Assembly: GCA_023381565.1 (NCBI GenBank)
Contig: JAMCRR010000006.1
Span: 61,014 to 125,013 of the forward strand
DNA length: 64,000 bases
Direction of reading: 5' to 3'
Source of the DNA: Chloroflexota bacterium
GTDB lineage: Bacteria; Chloroflexota; Anaerolineae; Anaerolineales; Anaerolineaceae
Positions 8,109 to 16,369 of this stretch are shown piece after piece. Under the pieces are notes generated by a model. It searched no databases, had not been told where the DNA came from, and saw only the letters and a list, made by a program, of their open reading frames with translations. Each line of letters begins with the position of its first letter. The stretch's first letter is position 1. The position numbers and the translations under genes are program-made.

Positions 8109-10403
8109 TCACCGCACCGCAGCCGGCAGGAAAACCTGGTAACGGATAAAACCCATCACCCATACGGGAGATAAGCTGAAGGGGGGATTATTGATGCCCA
8201 AATGCCCATAATCGTTCGAACCCCAGGCTTTAACCGCACCCGTGTTCAGGAGGGCAAATGAAGTGCCGCCTCCCGTAAAGATGTCATTTACGCCGCTCTC
8301 CAACCCATTAACACGCACCGCCCTCGGTCGATTGATGGTCGTGCCATCGCCCAGGCTCCCCGAATAATTTGCCCCCCAGCAGAACGCCTCTCCGGAATTA
8401 ACTGCGCAGGAGGTGTTACTCCCTCCAGCTAAACGGTTAGCATTATTACCGAGATTAACCACTTTTACCGGCGAGCTGCTGTTGACCGTCGTATCGTTTC
8501 CCAGCTGCCCATTGTTATTCATCCCCCAGCAATACGTTCCATCGGATGCCTGGGCGCAGGCGTGATTGCTCCCACTGGCAACCCTGGATGTGTTGGTAAA
8601 GGTTAATCCAACGGCTGAGATAGAGCCAGGCAGCTCTTTGGATGAAGTCGTCCCCCTACCCAACTGGCCGTTTCCATTGGAGCCCCAACAATAGACCCTA
8701 TTCTGAGGAATGTTAAGCGTGAGAGAGAGGCAGGTGAAATTTTGACCGGCGCTGGCGAAATTCGCCGCGATCAGATTTGAGATCAACACCTGCACGGGAA
8801 CGAGTGAAGATGGACCCGGATTCCCAAGCTGGTACGAGTTATTATCTCCCCAACACAAGATGGTCTGGTTGGTTTTGATGGCGCAGGCATGGCGCGTACC
8901 GGTAATCACCGTGCGGACACCGCTGGCCATATAGGTGACATCCACGGGTGTCAGGCTATCGGTTGTGGAATTATTTCCGAGCTGTCCATATGCATTGTTT
9001 CCCCAGCATTTGAGACCTCCGTTGACTACGGCGCAGGCGAAAGACTCGCCCACGCTCACCTGGGTGGCTCCGCTGGTCAACCCCGGCACATTCATGGGCG
9101 CATAATGGTCGACCTGAGTCCCATCTCCCAGTTGGCCCTTTGAGTTGCTCCCCCAACATTTGACGGCTCCATTCACAATTGCACATGCAGAATTACTCCC
9201 TGACGAAAGCAAGGTCACGCCGCTGGCTAACCCGGGGACTTCCACCGGGGTATCCCGCTGAGCGGGATCTCCGTTCCCCAGGGCCCCCGAAGTTTTACTG
9301 CCCCGGCACATCACACCCCCATGCAGCAAAACGTAGCAGGTATAGGAATCGCCGATGGCGATCTGGGCTGGCACGCCGGGTAAGTCGTCGACCAGGACCG
9401 GAGTGCTCTGGTCTTGGCGGGTACCATCCCCCAATTGACCATAAAGATTCCTCCCCCAACACAGCACAGAATTGTCTGTCTTTACTGCGCAAGTTTCGCT
9501 GGAACCTGCAGCCACATAGGAAACACCGCTTCCCATACTCGTTACAGGGACAGGTGAAAGGCGTTGGGTGGTTGAGCCATCGCCTAATTGTCCATTTCCG
9601 TTTGATCCCCAGCATAACAAACTGCCTGAGGGGGTGATAGCGCAGGTATGCGCTCCGCCGGAGCTGATCTGGAGAGCGCCATCAGGGAGATTGGACACTG
9701 ACACCGGGGTAGGACTGCCGGTGTTGCTATTATTGCCAAGCTGAGAGCCTGAACCCCAACACCAGACGTAACCAGCCACGATTGCACAAGTATGGCCATT
9801 TCCCGCCGAAATATCTGATATTGCATTAAAACTAGCATCGGCAACCAGAACAGCTTTAAAACTATTTGAAGTATCTCCATTACCCAATTGGCCAGACCAG
9901 TTTCCACCCCAACAATAGGCGTTGGTTCCTACCAGAGCACAGGCATGCGCAACGCCTGCGGTAATCGCCGTGGCCGGCCCGGGTAATCCCGCGACATCCA
10001 CAGGGATCAGGGATGGATCCCAGGATCCGTTGCCCAATTCTCCATACTGATTGTCTCCCCAGCATTTGACCCCCCCGTCGGCCATTAATGCACAGGTGAA
10101 GATCTGGCCTGTAGCCACATCGGCTACACCGCTCGAAAGCCCATAGACCGGCGCAGGGATTGCCCGGTAGAAATTATCCCCCGTGCCTAGCTGGCCATCA
10201 TGGTTGTATCCCCAGCATTTTACGCCGCCTTCCAGGGTGACAATACAAGTGTGGTGGATATTCGCACTGATCTTCAGAGCCGTGCCACTGGCTTCGGGGG
10301 TTAGCGGCGCGTCCGACTCCGCCAGAGCGCCGGGCAAATTCGATGAGCCAATCGAAATCACCAAGAGAACCAGGGCGAGGAGCAAATGGCGAAGGGCTTT
10401 CAT
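8109..10403 (-). CDS. Secreted RCC1-repeat protein
   Basis: A 764-residue protein with a signal peptide (about residues 1-28, ending near ALA-E). More than a dozen RCC1/ATS1-type beta-propeller repeats follow, each with a Cys-Ala start and a CWGxNxxGQLGxGTT core, with Ser/Gly/Thr-rich spacing. RCC1 propellers mediate protein or ligand binding; bacterial secreted forms have no known catalytic role. Most repeats have two Cys, compatible with disulfides outside the cell. The last residues YQVFLPAAVR form a hydrophobic tail plus Arg, a C-terminal style I recall in many Chloroflexota exported proteins and possibly a sorting or anchoring signal. The stop lies just beyond the octamer repeat. Confidence 0.88.
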   Translation of the reverse strand: MKALRHLLLALVLLVISIGSSNLPGALAESDAPLTPEASGTALKISANIHHTCIVTLEGGVKCWGYNHDGQLGTGDNFYRAIPAPVYGLSSGVADVATGQIFTCALMADGGVKCWGDNQYGELGNGSWDPSLIPVDVAGLPGPATAITAGVAHACALVGTNAYCWGGNWSGQLGNGDTSNSFKAVLVADASFNAISDISAGNGHTCAIVAGYVWCWGSGSQLGNNSNTGSPTPVSVSNLPDGALQISSGGAHTCAITPSGSLLCWGSNGNGQLGDGSTTQRLSPVPVTSMGSGVSYVAAGSSETCAVKTDNSVLCWGRNLYGQLGDGTRQDQSTPVLVDDLPGVPAQIAIGDSYTCYVLLHGGVMCRGSKTSGALGNGDPAQRDTPVEVPGLASGVTLLSSGSNSACAIVNGAVKCWGSNSKGQLGDGTQVDHYAPMNVPGLTSGATQVSVGESFACAVVNGGLKCWGNNAYGQLGNNSTTDSLTPVDVTYMASGVRTVITGTRHACAIKTNQTILCWGDNNSYQLGNPGPSSLVPVQVLISNLIAANFASAGQNFTCLSLTLNIPQNRVYCWGSNGNGQLGRGTTSSKELPGSISAVGLTFTNTSRVASGSNHACAQASDGTYCWGMNNNGQLGNDTTVNSSSPVKVVNLGNNANRLAGGSNTSCAVNSGEAFCWGANYSGSLGDGTTINRPRAVRVNGLESGVNDIFTGGGTSFALLNTGAVKAWGSNDYGHLGINNPPFSLSPVWVMGFIRYQVFLPAAVR

Positions 10404-10682
10404 TGGTTTCCTCCTGGAGAAATTGATGAACTGGCTTAATAATTAGATTCTGACCCCAGGTTTGGGGCCGAGATCACCAAACTCTTTGTGGTACCCGGAC
10501 GTGATTATTCTGTTGTCTGATTTATAAATCTGCTTGATTGATCTGATTATGGTTGAGAAGGTCTCTTCTTTTCCTTGTCCCTTGCTGACGTTGATAATTA
10601 TCTCACAGAGAGGAGGCAAATTCAAGCCAACCCCTAGATAGGATGGTTCCACGCAGGCTCAGATCTCAAGAAATTCACCCTC

Positions 10683-11541
10683 TCACGTAAACAGCGGCGC
10701 CATCCCCAGCCGCTCCACCTGGGCCTGCATTTCTCCGTCTGTGGGCGGGGCGGCGAAGCGGTCGGCGGCCTGCAGCACGCGCGGGAGAAGGTGGATATCG
10801 CCCACCGAGTTCAGGAACACCCCCGAATGCCCCAGCACCCATTGCACGGCGCGATCGATATCCGCCTGTTCTTCCAGCGGGCGGTACCAGGTCGCTCGAT
10901 CGTGCGCCTGGTCCCCCCATGGGCTGCGCACAATAGATTTAATGGTCTGCACAGCCACATTCCGCGCCCGGCACACCTCAAATAAGTCAAAGAAATCGCG
11001 GCGGTAGGCCTCATTCTGCGCCATTACGTAGCTGAAGGGCAGCAGGACGGAATCGAAATCGAAGCGCTCGAGCGACCGGCGGTGCATGGCGGGGGCGGTT
11101 ACCCCATGACCGGTCACGCCGATCCAGCGCACCAGCCCTTCCTCGCGCGCCTGGAGGGCGGCTTCCAGAGCGCCCCCCCGACCCCAGGGCGGTCTCCCAC
11201 TCCTGCGGGTCCACCAGGTTGTGAAGCTGGATCAAGTCCACCTGAGCAACCTGCAGGCGCTCCAGGGAACGCCGGATCTCGTCGTGTGCTTTCTGCGCGG
11301 TGCGCTCCCCGGTCTTCGTGGCCAGGAAGAAAGGCCTGCCGTGCCGGCCGATCCAGCTCCCCAGGCGCAGCTCCGCCTCACCATAGCTGGCGGCCACATC
11401 CACGTGATTAACACCGAAAGAGAAGGCCAGCTCCAGGGCCGCATCCGCCTCAGCCTGGGATACATCCCCTAAGGACGCCGCACCGAAAAGGATACGCGAG
11501 CTCAAATGCCCGCTGCGTCCAAAAGCCTGTGTGACGATCAA
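10683..11541 (-). pseudogene. Aldo/keto reductase, frame broken in a G7 run
   Basis: Two overlapping frames together make one aldo/keto reductase of about 286 residues. The N-terminal part ([39 protein letters not shown]) runs to WETALGSGG. The C-terminal part ([26 protein letters not shown]) resumes one frame away. With six instead of seven G at 11173-11179 the frame would be continuous ([10 protein letters not shown]). Either the gene is inactivated, or the base is a consensus error. The best start is TTG at 11541, six bases after AGGAGG, rather than the longer upstream opening. The 3-prime 67 bp are copied at 3431. Confidence 0.8.
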
Positions 11542-11771
11542 GAAACACCTCCTGTAGGAGCAATAACCGGTTGAAACCTCTCCTATCATTATATAATACG
11601 AATTTTTTTACGCATTTAAGAACATTTGTACCTTTTATTTAAAGTGCAATTTCTGTACAATTGAAATAGAGAGCATACGGAGCACAATCCGGCACAAGCG
11701 CTCTAAACGCGGGAAAAACCAATTTCATCCAATCGATAGTCTCAGATCTACTATCTATATATGGAGAGGGC

Positions 11772-13649
11772 ATGGAGATAAAATCGCACCACCCCAGGGT
11801 TGGCTTGATTTTTCGTCTGTTTTCGCTTGGTGTTTTGCTCTCTGTTCTGCTGAGCTTGACGGCGCCGGGCATCGCGACCGCAGCACCCGAACCAGCAGCT
11901 TCCCCCTACATCATCGTGTTCAAGGATACAGTCAATCCGAGCGTCGAGGCGCCGGGCCTGGCAAAAGCCTACAACCTGCAGCCCGGCTTTATCTACCAGC
12001 ACGCCCTCAAAGGCATGTCGGCGGTCATACCAGCCGGGCGCCTGGTAGCCCTGCAGCACGACCCGCGCGTGGCCTATGTGGAAGCAGACCTGGAGCAGCA
12101 TATCAGCGTCCAGACGGTGCCTACCGGCATCCAACGCATCTTCGCCGATGAGAACGCGGCGATCGATATCGACAGCAGCGACGATTACCGGGTGGATGTG
12201 GACGTGGCCGTCATCGACACAGGCATCGACTTCCAGCACCCCGACCTGAACGTTGTCGGGGGTGTGAACTGCACCACCAGCGGCATCCTGGTGGCCAGCT
12301 GTGTAGCGGGGGGTGATGACGACCATTACCACGGCACGCACGTCGCCGGCACCATTGGCGCGTTGGATAACGAAACCGGTGTGGTGGGTGTGGCGCCCGG
12401 GGCGCGTCTATGGGCAGTCAAAGTGCTCAATAAACGAGGCAGCGGGTATACCTCCTGGATCGTGGCCGGCATCGATTGGGTCGCAGCCAACTCGGCCACC
12501 ATCGAGGTAGCCAACATGAGCCTGGGCGGAAGCGGCTTCAGCCAGGCCGAATACGACGCCATCCAGGGCGCCGTCAACAAAGGCGTAGCCTTCGCCGTAG
12601 CCGCCGGCAACGAGGATGACGACGCCAACAATTACAGCCCGGGCGGTTTCGACAACGTGCTTTCGGTCAGCGCACTGGCCGACTATAACGGTTTGCCAGG
12701 CGGCGGGACGGCCGCCACCTGCTACGCCGACGTGGATGATACCCTGGCCGGATTCAGCAACTGGGGTCGCGAAGTGGATATCGCCGCTCCCGGTGTGTGC
12801 ATTCTCTCCACCTACCCGTTGGAGAGGGGCGAGTACGGCACGATCAGCGGCACCTCCATGGCCAGCCCGCACGTGGCGGGCGCCCTGGCGCTGCTGGCCA
12901 GCCGCAATAACCCTGCCAACTCAGCAGATGTTTACAGCCTGTATAACCAGGTGAAGAATGCAGGAAACGATAATTGGACAGACGACTCCGGGGACGGAAT
13001 CAAAGAGCCCCTATTGGATGTGAGCAATACCAGCCTGTTCAACCCCGTGCTGGTGCCGGGCAGCGGGGGCGGAGGTACAAACACGGCACCCTCCGTGACG
13101 ATTACCAGCCCGGCGAATGGGGCCAGCTTCGCCGCAGGGACCTCCATCGCATTCGCCGGCTCAGCTTCGGATGCTGAAGACGGAGACCTGACCGGCAGCC
13201 TGGTGTGGACTTCCAGCTTAGACGGCCAGATCGGCATAGGCGGTTCCTTCAGCGCCGTGCTGAGCGCTGGCACACACACCGTTACCGCCTCCGTTGTCGA
13301 TTCGGGCGGCCTCACCGGCAGCGCCAGCATTACGGTCACGGTGCAAAATCCCGCCGGTTCGACCGTAACGGTCTCCAGCCTGACCGGAACCGCCTCCACG
13401 GTCAACAAGAATTTCTGGAAGGCGACGGTTGTCGCTACGATCTCCCCTGCCCTGTCTGGCGCGGTGGTCAGCGGAACCTGGAATAACGGTAAAGCCTTCT
13501 CCTGCACCACCGGCAGCAACGGTAGCTGCTCTGGCTCGCTCAACGTCAGCGCCAAGCTGAGCTCGATCACCCTTACCATCAGCAATGTTGCCCTAGCCGG
13601 TTACACTTACGAAGCTTCCGTGACCAGTGTAACAATATCTAAACCATAA
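11772..13649 (+). CDS. Secreted subtilisin-like serine protease (S8)
   Basis: A 625-residue exported protease. There is a signal peptide to about residue 37, an inhibitor-I9-type propeptide (YIIVFKDTVN to VAYVEADLE, about 45-115), and a peptidase S8 domain with the catalytic triad Asp149 (VIDTGID), His187 (HGTHVAG) and Ser362 (GTSMASPHVAGA). A C-terminal Ig-like/PKD-like module follows (SVTITSPANGASFAAG, about 445-530), then a terminal beta domain with two Cys. The start follows GGAGAGGG. The probable role is extracellular protein degradation by a heterotroph. A strong hairpin terminator follows the stop. The long antisense opening through this gene is a shadow. Confidence 0.95.
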   Translation: MEIKSHHPRVGLIFRLFSLGVLLSVLLSLTAPGIATAAPEPAASPYIIVFKDTVNPSVEAPGLAKAYNLQPGFIYQHALKGMSAVIPAGRLVALQHDPRVAYVEADLEQHISVQTVPTGIQRIFADENAAIDIDSSDDYRVDVDVAVIDTGIDFQHPDLNVVGGVNCTTSGILVASCVAGGDDDHYHGTHVAGTIGALDNETGVVGVAPGARLWAVKVLNKRGSGYTSWIVAGIDWVAANSATIEVANMSLGGSGFSQAEYDAIQGAVNKGVAFAVAAGNEDDDANNYSPGGFDNVLSVSALADYNGLPGGGTAATCYADVDDTLAGFSNWGREVDIAAPGVCILSTYPLERGEYGTISGTSMASPHVAGALALLASRNNPANSADVYSLYNQVKNAGNDNWTDDSGDGIKEPLLDVSNTSLFNPVLVPGSGGGGTNTAPSVTITSPANGASFAAGTSIAFAGSASDAEDGDLTGSLVWTSSLDGQIGIGGSFSAVLSAGTHTVTASVVDSGGLTGSASITVTVQNPAGSTVTVSSLTGTASTVNKNFWKATVVATISPALSGAVVSGTWNNGKAFSCTTGSNGSCSGSLNVSAKLSSITLTISNVALAGYTYEASVTSVTISKP

Positions 13650-13682
13650 ATATCCTGGCAGGATCCTCACAAGAATGAATGA

Positions 13683-13713
13683 ACCGGTGGCGAACTTACT
13701 CGCCACCGGTTTT
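13683..13713 (+). terminator. Intrinsic terminator after the subtilase
   Basis: A perfect 11-base stem (ACCGGTGGCGA / TCGCCACCGGT) with a six-base loop, followed by TTT. It lies 34 bases past the protease stop codon. Confidence 0.85.
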
Positions 13714-13756
13714 ATCGATATAACCATTGTGCGCCCTGCAAAAAGGGGAAACCGCA

Positions 13757-13812
13757 AAGGACACAAAGCCCTTTCTTGATGAATTATTTCCTTCGTGATA
13801 CTTTGTGTCCTT
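13757..13812. repeat. Intergenic inverted repeat AAGGACACAAAG
   Basis: A perfect 12-base inverted repeat (AAGGACACAAAG at 13757, CTTTGTGTCCTT at 13801) with a 32-base spacer. It is a REP-like palindrome with no nearby reading frame. Confidence 0.6.
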
Positions 13813-13862
13813 CGTGGGTAAATATTTTTACAAGTCTAAAACTGGATAGAATGCACTCGGAA

Positions 13863-14280
13863 TTATTGAGATGCAAACTGCGGGAAGCGTTTTACCAGAA
13901 AGCAGTATTGGTGACCTGGAGTAAAATTCTTCAGCTCATAGGCGAGCTCATCGCCGAATTTTTGATAGAAATTGGGCGCCTGGAAGCTATAGCTGCTCAG
14001 ATAAATGATCTGGCAGCGCTTCTCCCTGGCTTTGTCTTCGGCGGCTTTGAGCAGCCTGCTCCCATGCCCCTGTCCCCTGCAGGATGGATGTACCCAGAGC
14101 AGCCGGATTTCGCAAGCTGAAGCCCAGGTCCAACCCGTCAACCCGGCCACGATCTCGTTCTGGTCGTTCCAGATAAACCGCCAAATAATTCACCGTCATC
14201 TTTGCCAGTTTGGGCAGCGTTGTATTCATAGAGGCGATCGTCCAGGTAATGCAAGTCTTCAGGAGAGGGAATGCAGGCAA
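13863..14280 (-). pseudogene. GNAT acetyltransferase, frame broken
   Basis: A GNAT-family N-acetyltransferase split by one missing base. The upstream frame gives EDLHYLDDRLYEYNAAQTGK then DDGELFGG. The frame then changes near 14175 (a TTT run that would need a fourth T) to IWNDQNEIVAGLTGWTW, the acetyl-CoA loop LLWVHPSCRGQGHGSRLL, and the family C-terminus SFQAPNFYQKFGDE. No ATG begins the N-terminal frame, which opens right after the stop of the DinB gene. It is probably translationally coupled in an intact relative. Gene inactivation and a sequence error are both possible. Confidence 0.7.
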
Positions 14281-14293
14281 TATGGCAGTTCTC

Positions 14294-14791
14294 TCACTTC
14301 AAAATCGGCACGAGCGCCCCGGTCACCTCGCCAAAGGTCCAGCCATCCTGGTCCATGGGCGTCTCTCCCAGGGCGGTGAGCATGCTGTTGATCTGCTCGC
14401 GGTGTTCGGTGGCATGGTTGATGACCTGGAGCATGACCACCCACGGATCTGCGTAGTACCCATCGGTCGTCTGCAGGCGATCTTTCGGGAATTTGCCATC
14501 CATATCTTTCGCCAGAGCCAGCAGTCCTTCCCCACTCGTCCGGGCGACGTCGAGAAGATCCTCGAATGCCGGAACGCTGTCCCGTCTTTCTTCGACAGGC
14601 ACGGTCAAGAGAGCCAGGTAATGCTGCTGCTGTCCGACCAGGTGGGTTAAGGTTACGCGAATGCTTCCCTTCGTAGCAGATGTGGGTTCGGCGTCGAGCT
14701 GCTCAGCGCTCAGCCTGGCACAGGCCCGGATGATTTGTTCGTTAGCCCAATTATTGTGCTCAAAAAATTTCTCAAGGATATTGCCAGTCAT
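14294..14791 (-). CDS. DinB family protein
   Basis: A 165-residue four-helix-bundle protein of the DinB/YfiT-like superfamily. The three metal-ligand histidines are present in the usual places: one in TLTHLVGQQQHYL and two in VINHATEHREQI. Such proteins bind a divalent metal. Some are thiol-dependent transferases, for example with bacillithiol or mycothiol, but the substrate here is unknown. The downstream GNAT frame starts immediately after its stop codon, which suggests a two-gene operon. Divergent from the PadR gene across a short AT-rich intergenic region. Confidence 0.88.
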   Translation of the reverse strand: MTGNILEKFFEHNNWANEQIIRACARLSAEQLDAEPTSATKGSIRVTLTHLVGQQQHYLALLTVPVEERRDSVPAFEDLLDVARTSGEGLLALAKDMDGKFPKDRLQTTDGYYADPWVVMLQVINHATEHREQINSMLTALGETPMDQDGWTFGEVTGALVPILK

Positions 14792-14927
14792 CGAGTGACC
14801 CCCTTTCGATTTTAATAAAAATCAAGCGGCAATTATAATCCTGATGCGGGCTTCCCGACCGGTTATTGACTTTCCCGATCATTCATGGTACTATATAGAT
14901 GCTAAATATATTTATTGGAAATATAAC

Positions 14928-15296
14928 ATGGGCAATTTAGAGCACAATCTGCACAAGCGCCTACCCCTCTCAACGGCAGCCTTCTTGATCCTGCTGGCGC
15001 TCAAGGATGGCGAGAAGCACGGCTATGCGATCTTACGCTACGTTTCAGATCAATCCGATGGGGCGGTTAAGCTGCTCCCTGGCACGCTCTACAACCTGCT
15101 GAAGCGCATGCTGGACGATGAGTGGATCGAAGAGCTCGCCGAGCGCCCCGACCCGGCTTTGGATGACGAGCGTCGCCGCTACTACCGGCTGACCGGCCTG
15201 GGCGAGAAGGTCGCCAGCCTGGAAGCTGAACGGTTGGCAGAGCTGGTGCGCACAGCCCGCAAGCGCGGCCTCCTGGTCTCTAAAGAGCAAATCTAA
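14928..15296 (+). CDS. PadR-family transcriptional regulator
   Basis: About 122 residues, starting at MGNLEHN; an in-frame 28-codon extension upstream lacks a convincing coding character. The winged-helix PadR core is clear: LSTAAFLILLALKDGEKHGYAI, then LLPGTLYNLLKRMLDDEWIEE and DERRRYYRLTGLGEKV. PadR proteins repress or activate neighbouring transporter and membrane genes. Its TAA stop overlaps the ATG of the next gene (TAATG), so the two are translationally coupled, and the membrane protein is the likely functional partner. Confidence 0.9.
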   Translation: MGNLEHNLHKRLPLSTAAFLILLALKDGEKHGYAILRYVSDQSDGAVKLLPGTLYNLLKRMLDDEWIEELAERPDPALDDERRRYYRLTGLGEKVASLEAERLAELVRTARKRGLLVSKEQI

Positions 15297-16348
15297 TGAC
15301 CTCTCGCCTGCTGGAGTTATCCGACCGGATGTGCCGTCTCCTGCTGAAAACCTACCCGGCAGAGTTCCGCGAACGGTATGCCGCAGAGATGGCCCAGGTG
15401 TTTCGCTCCCTGCACCGGGAGACCTACCGGCGGTCTCGAGTCGGTGGGCTGCTGGGCATGTGGCTTTCAGCCCTCTGTGATCTGGCCGTCGCCATAGTCC
15501 ATCAATGGTGGGTCTCTCTGGCTCGAGAAAGGAAGGGGTTCATGCAATCACACGCAACCACCCATCGAGACCAGATCGAGTCGCTCTCTCCTCTGCAAGC
15601 TGTGATCGCCGCCCTACCTTTCATAGTCTTTGGGATAAGCAGCATGGCAACCAGGGTAAGCTTCTTATCCCCTGGTACATCTCCCTCCTCACTCTGGCAA
15701 GCCTTGTTCCTTGGGCCTTATCCAATATTCAGCTGGCTGATCCTCATCGGACTGGGGGCTGGCTTCCTTTTGGATTTTCCCAGATGGGCTTATATTTACC
15801 TGGGTTGGGGGTTGCTTTCCGCCGGGTGGTGGTCAAACTGGCAATTCTCAACATATTCCATCAAGGGGCTTTATTGGCTGCCCATCCTGGGTGTGATCCT
15901 CATCGCCCTGCTCATCCGGCGGTCGCTGCAGCCGCTGCGCAGGTTGTTCGCCGGCATCTGGCACGATTGGACCCTGCCGTCACTGGCGCTGTACATTTTT
16001 TATGGGCAGATTTTCTTGCTCTACGACGAAAATCACCATCCTTATCTACTGCCGTTTATTGCCCTCACCGCTCTCGCCACCGCCCTGGGCGCCTGGGGTT
16101 ATTTCCGCGCCAGCACCCCACTGAGGCGCATCCTGGCCCTCCTGGCCGGTCTATTCCTGGCAACCCTGCTCAGCACAACCAGCTACGCCACCTGGGATTA
16201 CCAGGCTTACTATGGCTTGCCTGAGGGCAGCCATAATGATATCCTGGTTGGCGTACTTTTCTTCGGAGCGATAGGTCTCGTGATGTTCGGAAACGGATGG
16301 CTCGCCCGGTGGCGGCTTTCACGCCGCTCAAGGACAAAAGAAACCTGA
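15296..16348 (+). CDS. PadR-linked multi-pass membrane protein
   Basis: A 350-residue protein. The first 60 residues (LLKTYPAEFRERYAAEMAQVF) match the cytoplasmic prefix found on permease-like proteins encoded beside PadR regulators. After a soluble linker come about seven membrane helices between residues 90 and 335, ending in a basic tail. No ATPase partner is next to it. The probable role is a sensor or membrane protein under PadR control; no transport activity can be claimed. Confidence 0.85.
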   Translation: MTSRLLELSDRMCRLLLKTYPAEFRERYAAEMAQVFRSLHRETYRRSRVGGLLGMWLSALCDLAVAIVHQWWVSLARERKGFMQSHATTHRDQIESLSPLQAVIAALPFIVFGISSMATRVSFLSPGTSPSSLWQALFLGPYPIFSWLILIGLGAGFLLDFPRWAYIYLGWGLLSAGWWSNWQFSTYSIKGLYWLPILGVILIALLIRRSLQPLRRLFAGIWHDWTLPSLALYIFYGQIFLLYDENHHPYLLPFIALTALATALGAWGYFRASTPLRRILALLAGLFLATLLSTTSYATWDYQAYYGLPEGSHNDILVGVLFFGAIGLVMFGNGWLARWRLSRRSRTKET

Positions 16349-16369
16349 GAAGCGGATCTTCCGAATCTG

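Noticed and set aside
10443..10652. 69-residue minus-strand opening
   Set aside because: No ribosome site or family motif; possibly a scrap of a lost gene, but the evidence is too thin to annotate.
12932..13585. 217-residue minus-strand opening
   Set aside because: Antisense to the C-terminal half of the subtilase, with a Leu/Pro/Val-rich shadow composition.
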